Source: an uncultured Campylobacter sp. (GTDB lineage: Bacteria > Campylobacterota > Campylobacteria > Campylobacterales > Campylobacteraceae). From it: a stretch of 40,786 nucleotides of DNA. Below, in pieces: positions 9,249 to 16,419 of this stretch. The stretch covers positions 1 through 40,786 of the forward strand of contig NZ_CALIST010000026.1 of the NCBI RefSeq assembly GCF_938041645.1. The letters are read 5' to 3'. The position numbers and the translations under genes were made by a program. The notes beneath the pieces were generated by a model. That model was not told the DNA's origin and made no database searches. It saw only the letters and a list, made by a program, of their open reading frames with translations. How positions within the stretch are numbered: the stretch's first letter is position 1; every line of letters begins with the position of its first letter.

Positions 9249-10700
9249 CTAAAATTTCACTCGCGTCTTTACCTCGAAAAGCAGCTCGCCGTCCACCGCC
9301 TCAAGCCCGCCGCTCTTTATCATCTCGCGAATTTTACTCGTGTCAAAGCTCTGTTTTTGAAGCAAAATTTCAACCAAATCTAGATCCCTGATCTCATAAA
9401 TGCACCGATCTATCAGCTGCGAAGAGCCCAGATCGTCGAAATAGAAAAATCGCCCGCCGTTTGAATACACCCAGCCGTATAGCCCGCCGTGCACGCCGCC
9501 CACCCTGCGCCACTCATGCGGCAGCTCGAGCGCGAAAAGCCCGCTTTTGCGAGCGACCAGCCTACGACTGCTGCGGCCGCCGCCCCAAACTTCGGCGCCT
9601 TCTAAAAAATATATCCGCTCGCCGCTTTGAAATACGCTGCCGCTAAGCGCGCGAACTTCGCCCTCAAAGGGGTTATCTGCCGCGCGCTTTTGCTTTCCGT
9701 CATTCTCGTCAAAATAATAGATGCCGCCAGGGGAGGCAAAAAGCAGATGGTTTGAGTGCGCGAGCTGCCTATTTAGCGGAGTATAGGGCGCGGCGGCGGG
9801 GTCAAATTTTAAATCATTCGCAAAAACGTCGCCGCTTTTCGCATCCCACAAAAAATAGTCCAACCGCTGCCTAAAAAGATCGTAATGCCCGCCGTTATCG
9901 CGCGCGTCAAGGCGCAGGTTTTTAAAATACACGTTCGCGCCGTCTGCGGCGTAAACGCCGCTAGCGCGCCCATCGCTTCCCTCTATCCGGCGCAGGCTCG
10001 CGGCATCGGCGCCCGGCAAAACCTCTCCCTTATAAAACGCGCGAGAGCCCTGCGCAGCGTAATACACGCCCGCGATTTGGCGCAGATCCGTAGCGTCCAT
10101 TCGTTTAAATTTATAGAGGTAGCTTTGCGGCTTGGGCGCATCCCAAAAGATATGCGCCAAGGTTTGATAAGTGAGCTTAAACGCTCCCAGCGCGTCGTTG
10201 GGTACCGCCTCGCCGTCGCAAAAATAACTGATCCGCCCGTCGCTTACGTATCCGAACGCTACGGCTTTCGTGCGCGCGGGCTCTAGCTCGCTCATCGCGA
10301 TATTTCCGCAATATACGGCGTTTTTATCCGCCGCGACGTTGGAGCGGTAGCCGGAGCTGAAATCCAAAACCCGAAAGCTCGCCGCGTCCGCGTCCGGTAT
10401 CGCAAAATAGCCCGCACCCACCACGAGGGCGTAAATTTCATCTCCTTTTTTGTAAAAATCGCTGTATTTGATCTGCTCTTGCGGCGAGTAGTCATCGCTG
10501 GAATTTATAACCGCAAACAGAGCGAGCGCGCTAAAAGCCGCAAATGCAAATGTCGCGCCAAGCGCGATCTTGCGCCAAAGCGGCATGCCTCGAGGCGCGT
10601 CTTGCACCGGTTTACGATCTGCTTCCGCCTCGCGCACCCCAGCTTTGCGCTTCTTTTGCGCGCGCTCATACTTTGGCTCTTGCGTAAAATCCTCATACAT
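9249..10700 (-). CDS. Membrane-anchored DKNYY-like repeat protein
   Basis: The product has a charged cytoplasmic N-terminus of about 40 residues, one transmembrane helix (about 45-66) and a large outer domain. That domain is made of short beta-type units such as DKNAVYCG, GSRAFYKG and DGANVYFK, each followed by a hydrophobic/acidic strand. They resemble the DKNYY family repeats (Asp/Gly-x-x-x-Val-Tyr-Tyr/Phe-x-Gly) of unknown role. The ATG at 10700 is preceded by GAGG at a good distance; a TTG four codons earlier is less likely. No catalytic motif is visible. It is likely anchored to the inner membrane facing the periplasm. It stands alone and is convergent with mnmA. Confidence 0.7.
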   Translation of the reverse strand: MYEDFTQEPKYERAQKKRKAGVREAEADRKPVQDAPRGMPLWRKIALGATFAFAAFSALALFAVINSSDDYSPQEQIKYSDFYKKGDEIYALVVGAGYFAIPDADAASFRVLDFSSGYRSNVAADKNAVYCGNIAMSELEPARTKAVAFGYVSDGRISYFCDGEAVPNDALGAFKLTYQTLAHIFWDAPKPQSYLYKFKRMDATDLRQIAGVYYAAQGSRAFYKGEVLPGADAASLRRIEGSDGRASGVYAADGANVYFKNLRLDARDNGGHYDLFRQRLDYFLWDAKSGDVFANDLKFDPAAAPYTPLNRQLAHSNHLLFASPGGIYYFDENDGKQKRAADNPFEGEVRALSGSVFQSGERIYFLEGAEVWGGGRSSRRLVARKSGLFALELPHEWRRVGGVHGGLYGWVYSNGGRFFYFDDLGSSQLIDRCIYEIRDLDLVEILLQKQSFDTSKIREMIKSGGLEAVDGELLFEVKTRVKF

Positions 10701-10863
10701 CTTTTGCCTCAAATTTAATCTCGCCGCAGATTGCGCGGCACTTGAAATTGTACAAAAGCGCGGCTAAATTTATGAAATTTAACGCTACGGACAAATTCTA
10801 ATTCAACTCTTTGCGACGCTAATTTATTTTGCGAATACCACAAAATCTCTGGCGAATTTTAAT

Positions 10864-11202
10864 TCAAAGCGCTTCGTAGCCGCACGGAATCGGCGCCGTA
10901 ACGCTTGCAAACACAAAATCCTCATCGCCCGTATTTTTCATACCGTGGCACTCTCCGCTTTTGGAAATGATTAGATCGCCCGCACAGATCGGCACCTCCT
11001 CGCCCTTGCTCGGATAAAACACGCCGCGTCCACTTAAGCAGATCCACACGTCATCGCCGTCTGGGTGAATATGCGGCGCTACGACCTGGCCGCGTTTGAC
11101 GATCCAAACCGCGCCGCAAGTGGCCTCCGCAGTAAAAAATGTCGTTTTTACGGCTCGCTCGTCGCTACAAATAGCATCTTTTATATGAAAAATTCTTTGC
11201 AT
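10864..11202 (-). CDS. Small cupin-domain protein
   Basis: A 112-residue single-domain beta-barrel protein. Metal-ligand positions of a cupin are seen at His44-x-His46 within PHIHPDGDD, and His86 in GECHGM. The glycine-rich turns (LSGRGVF) fit cupin motif 1. The start is ATG 11202, directly after AAAGGAG; a longer frame to 11286 lacks a ribosome site and cupin similarity. Substrate unknown. Such small cupins are often isomerases, dioxygenases or sugar-binding proteins. Confidence 0.85.
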   Translation of the reverse strand: MQRIFHIKDAICSDERAVKTTFFTAEATCGAVWIVKRGQVVAPHIHPDGDDVWICLSGRGVFYPSKGEEVPICAGDLIISKSGECHGMKNTGDEDFVFASVTAPIPCGYEAL

Positions 11203-11770
11203 TTTCTCTCCTTTAAGTTCACCGCATCCGGTGCTGTTTCGGCGGAATTTTAGTATTCTTTTCGTGCAGCAAAAGTGAAATTTCAAGCGCCAAACTCACA
11301 ACGCAACCTTAAATAAAAATTCTAAATTCTCGTTTTGCTGTGCGATTTTTTTGGAGGATTGAAGATCGCATCTGAAAGTAATAATGTGCATAAGCATGGT
11401 ATTTGCGGATAGAATTTCGGCTTTAATTTAAGACGAAATTTTAAAAATTATTCTAAATTTAAAGCCGGCCTACGAGATAAATTTATTGAATTTGATATGA
11501 GCTTTGCTTGTGCGCTTCTGCCACCCAGCTTAAAGCCAAATCGTAGCTTTTATCAAAAACCTCGCATGGCGCAGACTTTACGGCAAGCTCCAAGTCGGCT
11601 TATAAATAGATGCCGCCTCCGGCTTGTTTTAGCAGATACGCATTTTTGCGCCTCGAATTTTTGCACATTTTACGATAATGTTTTTATAACGCGTAACATA
11701 CTGATCACGAGCCGAGCGGGAGTTCAAAGAGATAGCGTTAGAATTTTGCACTATCTCTTAAATTTCAAAA
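11203..11770. other. Gene-free gap between the cupin gene and luxS
   Basis: No supported gene. A plus-strand open frame at 11497-11814 runs into the luxS end, has no ribosome site and no recognisable sequence, so I leave it out. A hairpin just past the luxS stop (11728-11758) is listed separately. Confidence 0.5.
11728..11758 (-). terminator. Possible weak terminator after luxS
   Basis: Arms agagatag (11728-11735) and ctatctct (11751-11758) form an 8-base stem with a 15-base loop, starting 12 bases past the luxS stop. On the minus strand only three T residues follow, so termination is uncertain. Confidence 0.3.
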
Positions 11771-12274
11771 CTATTTTATCTTGCTTGGATCCAGCGCAAT
11801 CTCGTCGTTTTTGATCACGCCGATACCCTTATTTAGCACGTTTTGCGCGATCTGTTTAGCTTCTGCTAGCGAGTGCATCGCGAAGGTGCCGCATTGAAAT
11901 TTATTCAGCTCGGGGATATCCGCTTGAGAGCCCACCCCCAAAATATCCTTCATACTCGCGCTCCACGCCGCCGCAACGGCGCTCTCGCTAGGCGCCCCGA
12001 TCACGCTCATATAAAAGCCCGTGCGGCACCCCATCGGCGAGATGTCGATGATCTCGACGTCCGCGCTATTTAGGTGCTCGCGCATGAAGCCCGCAAAAAG
12101 ATGCTCCAGCGTGTGGGTGCCACGCTCGCTCATAATCTCTAAATTCGGGCGACAAAACCGCAGATCATAGACGCTGATTTTATCGCCGCTTTTGGTGCTC
12201 ATGCTTTTTGCGAGCCGCACGCCAGGGGCATTCATGCGGGTATGATCGACCTTAAAACTATCTAACAATGGCAT
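11771..12274 (-). CDS. luxS: S-ribosylhomocysteine lyase LuxS
   Basis: Cleaves S-ribosylhomocysteine to homocysteine and DPD, the precursor of autoinducer-2, and so serves both the activated methyl cycle and signalling. Metal ligands are His54 and His58 in the THTLEH motif with Cys128 in FQCGT. Catalytic Glu57 and Cys83 (GCRTG) are in place. The 167-residue length is normal. The ATG follows AAGGAG. A TTAAAAT -10-like box lies on the minus strand at 12303-12309. The gene stands alone between spacers, divergent from a small tautomerase gene. Confidence 0.96.
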   Translation of the reverse strand: MPLLDSFKVDHTRMNAPGVRLAKSMSTKSGDKISVYDLRFCRPNLEIMSERGTHTLEHLFAGFMREHLNSADVEIIDISPMGCRTGFYMSVIGAPSESAVAAAWSASMKDILGVGSQADIPELNKFQCGTFAMHSLAEAKQIAQNVLNKGIGVIKNDEIALDPSKIK

Positions 12275-12351
12275 ATTTTCTCCTTAAATTTAGATCACGG
12301 CGATTTTAACATAAAATTTCGCACTTTCAGGCGCACAGACGAAATTTTAGT

Positions 12352-12357
12352 TACAAT
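12352..12357 (+). promoter_or_regulatory. Candidate -10 box for the tautomerase gene
   Basis: TACAAT sits 29 bases before the ATG at 12381, in the luxS-divergent spacer; AAGGAG follows at about 12371-12376. Confidence 0.4.
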
Positions 12358-12380
12358 TGCGTTTATTTTAAGGAGAATTA

Positions 12381-12590
12381 ATGCCCTACATAAACGTCAA
12401 AATCACCAAAGAGCGCGGCGGCTTAAGTCGCGAACAAAAAGCAAAGCTCGTCAAGAATCTCACCGACGCCCTCGTAGCCGTACTGGGTAGGGGCGAAAAA
12501 ACCACAGTCGTTACGATAGATGAAATATCCACTGACGACTACGCGATCGGCGGACGACTAGTAAGCGAAATCAGGGAGCGGCAGAGCTAA
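12381..12590 (+). CDS. 4-Oxalocrotonate tautomerase family protein
   Basis: A 69-residue protein whose second residue is proline (MPYINVKITK). After removal of Met this becomes the catalytic Pro1 of the tautomerase superfamily. Length and the beta-alpha-beta pattern fit the small 4-OT subunits, which assemble as hexamers. The native substrate is unknown, because no aromatic meta-cleavage genes are nearby. It has a clear AAGGAG site and is divergent from luxS. A terminator is not obvious. Confidence 0.9.
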   Translation: MPYINVKITKERGGLSREQKAKLVKNLTDALVAVLGRGEKTTVVTIDEISTDDYAIGGRLVSEIRERQS

Positions 12591-12914
12591 GCTCGCGCAC
12601 CAGATTAAATTTGAAAAGCGAAATTTTAGAATTTTAAAATTTTCATGCAAAATTCTACGCGGCAGGCTCCGCTTCCAAGGGAATAAAATTTGCGATAATC
12701 CCCGCTTGCAAAATGAAATTTTACGCTAAATTCTATGCTGCAAAATTCCAAAAAACCAACCGAGCGAAAATTTTAAAGCGGATCTAATGGTGAAATTCTT
12801 TGAAAAATAGACAAGATAGAATTTATGCAAGTTTTAAAAATTTTACCAGATAAAATTTAATCCTCGCAAAGTTTAAAATTTCGCAAAATATAAATAGACA
12901 ATATTCTTAGCGAG
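12591..12914. other. AT-rich gap between tautomerase and FMN-binding gene
   Basis: No gene seen in these 324 bases between convergent genes. They are dense in AT-repeat variants (aaattttagaattttaaaa, aaaattct), matching the genome's spacer repeat vocabulary. Confidence 0.5.
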
Positions 12915-13328
12915 CTAGCGTTCCCAAATTAGCTTTTTGCCGAAAGTTAGAGTATTATCGGTCATTTTCATCCAATCGATTCTGATCGTAAAAAAATCGG
13001 TCTCCATCGCGCGCGCAAACGGGAAGCGCTTAAGATATAGCGAGGTTTCGCGCTCATCCGCGCTACGGATATGACCGCAAATCTGCACGCCTTTAATCCT
13101 GCCTACAAATTTCGTATCCAGCGCAACCGTAGCCGCAACTCCGCGGTTGGCAAAGACTGCTTTGATATGCTCGGAGTCGCTCGCGCTTGCGATGATGAGC
13201 TCCTTATTTTGCGGATCGTAGGCATAAAATGCACTGCAGCAATATGGCAGATTATTGCGCAAAACTCCGAGAGATAGGAGTTTCATCCTGCCTAAAAACT
13301 CGTCGAATTTATCCTGAGCGGCACACAT
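12915..13328 (-). CDS. Pyridoxamine 5'-phosphate oxidase-like flavin-binding protein
   Basis: A 137-residue split-barrel protein of the PNPOx-like/YhbP type, a family that usually binds FMN. Typical features are an N-terminal helix (KFDEFLGRMK), the strand-turn YCCSAFYAYDPQNKELIIASAS, the 'VALDT…VGRIKGVQICG' block and a C-terminal strand reading NTLTFGKKLIWER. The start is ATG 13328, after AAGGAGG; a longer frame to 13358 has no site. It is divergent from the dUTPase gene. Function is unproved; flavin-linked redox or stress roles are known for relatives. Confidence 0.8.
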   Translation of the reverse strand: MCAAQDKFDEFLGRMKLLSLGVLRNNLPYCCSAFYAYDPQNKELIIASASDSEHIKAVFANRGVAATVALDTKFVGRIKGVQICGHIRSADERETSLYLKRFPFARAMETDFFTIRIDWMKMTDNTLTFGKKLIWER

Positions 13329-13349
13329 TTTAAGCCTCCTTTTTGCTAA

Positions 13350-13355
13350 ATTATA
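13350..13355 (-). promoter_or_regulatory. Candidate -10 box for the FMN-binding protein gene
   Basis: Reads TATAAT on the minus strand, preceded by TTG, 22 bases before the ATG at 13328. Confidence 0.5.
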
Positions 13356-13376
13356 CAATGATTTTCTTTTATTAGC

Positions 13377-13382
13377 TATAAT
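13377..13382 (+). promoter_or_regulatory. Candidate -10 box for the dUTPase gene
   Basis: A perfect TATAAT 26 bases before the ATG at 13409. It and the opposing box at 13350-13355 share an 80-base divergent spacer. Confidence 0.5.
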
Positions 13383-13408
13383 CGTGAGCCAAAATTAGGA
13401 GAATTTTT

Positions 13409-14098
13409 ATGGAAAATTATAAAAAAGTAAAAGAGATGTTTTTGATGCAGCAAGCCCTAAACGACGAAACAAATGGCGTGGGCTGGGAGGACGGCTATAC
13501 AAAAAACGGCAAACTTATCAACTGGAAGCGCTGCATTTACATGGAATGCGCAGAGCTCATCGATAGCTTTGCGTGGAAGCATTGGAAAAATATCTCTGCA
13601 GCGCCGGACGTTAATAATATCGTCATTGAGATCGTTGATATTTGGCACTTCGTAATGAGCTATATTTTAGAGCAATATTACGGCGGCAAAGACATCGACC
13701 ACATCGTAAGCGACGTCACGGCAGTAAGCGGATTTGCGGAGTTTAGCTCCTACGCCTACGACATCAGAGAATACAGCATCTACGAGATCATCAACGACAT
13801 CGAGCTCATCGTCCACGAAACAAGCGGCTTTGATCTGCATATCGGCGAGCTTTTGACCGACTTTTTCCGCGTGGCGTTAAAATGCGGCGTGAGCCTCGAT
13901 ATTTTATTTGAAAAATATATCGGCAAAAACGTGCTGAATAAATTCCGCCAAAATAACGGCTACAAAGAAGGCGGCTACCGCAAAATCTGGGGAGACCTTG
14001 AAGATAACGAGGTGCTAATCGAGGTGCTATCAAAAGGCGCAGTAAGCGCAAACGAAATTTACGAGCAATTGCAAAAGATCTACGACACGACGAAGTGA
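13409..14098 (+). CDS. dut: Dimeric dUTP diphosphatase
   Basis: All-alpha (MazG-like) dUTPase that hydrolyses dUTP to dUMP and pyrophosphate, keeping uracil out of DNA. The four Mg-binding acidic residues of the C. jejuni-type enzyme are visible at Glu46, Glu49, Glu74 and Asp77 (YMECAEL and EIVDIWH). The family's C-terminal block NKFRQNNGYKEGGYRK is intact. The 229-residue length is normal. This fold is unrelated to the trimeric Dut of most bacteria. It has an AGGAG site before the ATG, its own promoter, and no close downstream partner. Confidence 0.94.
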   Translation: MENYKKVKEMFLMQQALNDETNGVGWEDGYTKNGKLINWKRCIYMECAELIDSFAWKHWKNISAAPDVNNIVIEIVDIWHFVMSYILEQYYGGKDIDHIVSDVTAVSGFAEFSSYAYDIREYSIYEIINDIELIVHETSGFDLHIGELLTDFFRVALKCGVSLDILFEKYIGKNVLNKFRQNNGYKEGGYRKIWGDLEDNEVLIEVLSKGAVSANEIYEQLQKIYDTTK

Positions 14099-14520
14099 AG
14101 TCGTGGGTTTGCGCGCGAGATTTCCCTTTGAAATTTTGAAATTTCATCTATAAAATTTCGGCATGCGAATTTTAAAAAAGGGCTTTGATTTAGAATTCTG
14201 CAGTTTTGTACCTAAAATTTTACGCAATGCTTTGCTTGCATACAAGTGGCAAAATTCCGCGCAGCAAGCAAATAAATATTCGCAGCAGGCAAAAACCAAG
14301 CTAGATCTAGCCTCTTTTTTTACACACGATAAACGAGCAAATTAAACGCGGACGGGCGAGCGATCAAAGCATAAATTTCGTATTATAATGCGAGATGAGC
14401 CGGCTAAAGCAAGCGAATAAGCCAAGCGAGCGGATTGATGAGGCACGGTGCGGCAGTTAAAATAAACTAAGCTCAAATTCCATCGCAAAAGTCGCTAAAA
14501 TAACGCAAATAGGAGCATAC
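14099..14520. other. Gap between dut and the EI24-like gene
   Basis: The 422 bases hold no supported gene. A 60-codon open frame at 14163-14345 is built of AT-repeat and low-complexity text and lacks a ribosome site. A TATAAT at 14384-14389 is a plausible promoter for the next gene. Confidence 0.5.
14384..14389 (+). promoter_or_regulatory. Candidate -10 box upstream of the EI24-like gene
   Basis: A TATTATAATG context gives a perfect TATAAT. The leader to the ATG at 14521 would be about 125 bases. Confidence 0.35.
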
Positions 14521-15261
14521 ATGGGTAGAATTTTTAATTTGGCAAAGCAGGATTTTTTTACGCGCAAGTTTATTTTGCTCTCACTATTGCCGCTTGTGTG
14601 CTCGCTCATAATCTTAGGCACGCTCGCATTTTTCGGCGGTAAAGAGCTTTTTGACGCGCTTTCGCAGGGCGCGCAAAGCGGCGATTTTAGCTTCTTGGAC
14701 GAGCAGCGCTTCCCAATAATTGCAAAAATTCTAAGCTTTGCTGCTACGAAGTGGATTATCGGCGCGATTTTTTCGGTGTTTGCCAGCTTTGCGGTGCTGA
14801 TGCTTAGCGTGTTTTGCGCGCTTATCATCGCAGCCTTTTTGACGCCCGCAGTCACTAAAGAGATCAACGCACGCCACTACCACCTAAGTCGCGCGGACGA
14901 AGCGAGCATGGCGCGAGTGCTAAAGCTGATGAGCGTTGAAATTTTAAAATTTTTAGCGATTTTATTTATCTGCTCGGTGCTTTTGTTCGTACCGGTAATA
15001 AATTTATTCATAATCAACGTGCCGTTTTTTTATATCTATTACAAGCTGGTTCTAATCGACGTCGCTTCAAATGCGTTAAGCGCGAAAAGCTTCGAGCGCT
15101 CTTATAAAATGGGTGGCGGATATAAATTTGCCCTAAGTGCTTTTATTTTTTACCTGCTTTGTTTGATCCCGCTGGTAGGATTATTTTTCCAGCTATTTTT
15201 CATCATCTTTTTGACGCACGTAGTGCTGATAGACGAAAGCGCCCGCAATAAAAATCGCTAA
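14521..15261 (+). CDS. EI24/CysZ-like integral membrane protein
   Basis: A 246-residue membrane protein with hydrophobic segments at about 16-40, 78-110, 142-175 and 200-240, and a polar loop with the NARHYHLSR stretch. The layout (long helices, an 'AAFLTPAVTKEIN' loop after the second helix, an aromatic NVPFFYIYYK segment) fits the EI24/CysZ family (PF07264). CysZ in that family moves sulfate. No sulfur-assimilation genes lie nearby, so the substrate here is open. It is followed 73 bases later by a small zinc-ribbon gene on the same strand. Confidence 0.78.
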   Translation: MGRIFNLAKQDFFTRKFILLSLLPLVCSLIILGTLAFFGGKELFDALSQGAQSGDFSFLDEQRFPIIAKILSFAATKWIIGAIFSVFASFAVLMLSVFCALIIAAFLTPAVTKEINARHYHLSRADEASMARVLKLMSVEILKFLAILFICSVLLFVPVINLFIINVPFFYIYYKLVLIDVASNALSAKSFERSYKMGGGYKFALSAFIFYLLCLIPLVGLFFQLFFIIFLTHVVLIDESARNKNR

Positions 15262-15334
15262 AGATTAACTAAAATCAATGAAAAATTTTGAAATTTTCAT
15301 AAAATAGTGCAAAATTTTTTAAGAAAGGATTTCT

Positions 15335-15538
15335 ATGAAATCAGGTGATATTTACATTTGCAATATATGTTCGCTCAAAAGCAGCGACGATGAAAACGCG
15401 GTCTTTATCAAGGCGCATAAAAACGGCGAGACGGTGCATATCTGCACATCCTGCATGCCTAGCGTCATCCATGGCTCAGGCATGGTCGTAAAAAGCAACT
15501 CCGAGATCGAAGAAGAGCTCCAAGACGCTACAAACTAG
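15335..15538 (+). CDS. Small zinc-ribbon-like protein
   Basis: A 67-residue acidic protein with two CxxC knuckles, Cys9/Cys12 (YICNICS) and Cys37/Cys40 (HICTSCM), spaced as in a single zinc ribbon. The C-terminus is acidic (EIEEELQDATN). AAGGA lies before the ATG. I do not recognise a named family; metal binding is inferred from the cysteine spacing. It may be co-transcribed with the EI24-like gene or use the weak TAAAAT box at 15300-15305. Confidence 0.75.
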   Translation: MKSGDIYICNICSLKSSDDENAVFIKAHKNGETVHICTSCMPSVIHGSGMVVKSNSEIEEELQDATN

Positions 15539-15594
15539 CTGCTAGCACGACTTACCGCGGCGCGTTTTAATTTGTTTATTAATCTGCGCGCCGC

Positions 15595-15649
15595 AAAATT
15601 CTAAAATTCTAAAATTCTAAAATTCTAAAATTCTAAAATTCTAAAATTC
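15595..15649. repeat. 8-bp tandem repeat (aaaattct), 6.9 copies
   Basis: Six perfect head-to-tail copies of aaaattct followed by a seven-base partial copy, in the spacer between the zinc-ribbon gene and yciA. An eight-base unit of this purity is prone to slipped-strand length change. It is not inside a supported gene. The same unit appears singly in many spacers of the window and in frame in the FlhG-like and 22 kb membrane-protein genes. Confidence 0.95.
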
Positions 15650-15815
15650 CGTCTGCTAGGTTTTCCACCAAAATACTGTACAGCAAAATTCCGCGCTTAA
15701 AATTATAAAATTTTACGCAACAAATTCTGTGCACTAGGCTTATCCCACATAAGAATTTTCGCGTTATAAGCTTGATGCTAAAATTCCTTGAGCTAAAACT
15801 AAAGTCTGAAAAATT

Positions 15816-16235
15816 TTAAAATCCGTGCAGCCGCTTGATCTCTGCGCTGATCGACTTTTTTTGGCCTAATTTGGTCACGCTTACGTAGGTTGCGATCGCG
15901 CTGGTTACGTGCAGACACTCGCGAAATCCATCCTCGCCCAGTCGTAGCGCTGCGACCTCGATCTGCACGCGGATAGAGGTATTTCCTACGCTTAATACTT
16001 TTGCGTAGCAGCTGATGACATCGCCGATAAATACGGGCTGTTTGAAAGTTACCTCCTGCATCGAGATCGTCACGACCCGCTCGGGCGCTATCTCGCGCGC
16101 CGCCGTCGCGCCCGCTAAATCGATCTGCGCTAGTATCCAGCCGCCGAAAATATTGCCCGAGCTATTCGTATCCTTAGGCAGCGCTACGACCTTGATGCGC
16201 GGCTCGCCGAAATCGTCTAAGTCTAAATCGCTCAT
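15816..16235 (-). CDS. yciA: Acyl-CoA thioesterase, YciA type
   Basis: Hotdog-fold thioesterase that hydrolyses acyl-CoAs. The family block GNIFGGWILAQIDLAGATAA with its Gly-Gly and catalytic Asp is intact, followed by the usual VTFKQPVFIGDVI strand-turn and a C-terminal strand. The 139-residue length is normal. It is divergent from ciaB exactly as in C. jejuni (Cj0915/Cj0914c), which supports both calls. The ATG is preceded by AAGGAG. Confidence 0.93.
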   Translation of the reverse strand: MSDLDLDDFGEPRIKVVALPKDTNSSGNIFGGWILAQIDLAGATAAREIAPERVVTISMQEVTFKQPVFIGDVISCYAKVLSVGNTSIRVQIEVAALRLGEDGFRECLHVTSAIATYVSVTKLGQKKSISAEIKRLHGF

Positions 16236-16295
16236 TTTTACTCCTTAAATTTAAAAATCTCGCATTTTAACCGCGCAAATTTAACACTTTTTCGA

Positions 16296-16301
16296 TACAA
16301 T
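16296..16301 (+). promoter_or_regulatory. Candidate -10 box for ciaB
   Basis: TACAAT in the yciA-ciaB divergent spacer, about 120 bases before the ciaB ATG. An exact AT palindrome (16320-16333) lies between it and the gene. Confidence 0.3.
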
Positions 16302-16419
16302 CGGCAAAAATCTATGTCGAAATTTTAAAATTTTAAGCGAACGCGAGGATAGAATTTTGCTCGCAAAGCAGGCACATTCCGCTCGTAAAAAGACGATAAA
16401 ACGGCAAAAAGGATACGCG

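Noticed and set aside
11497..11814. Plus-strand 105-codon frame before luxS
   Set aside because: No ribosome site, overlaps the luxS 3' end, and has no recognisable sequence.
14163..14345. 60-codon frame between dut and the EI24-like gene
   Set aside because: Built from spacer repeat words (aaaattc, agcaagcaaa) with no ribosome site.
16357..16419. Longer ciaB start (TTG at 16357)
   Set aside because: No ribosome site; the ATG at 16420 has AAAAGGA and gives the family's usual length.
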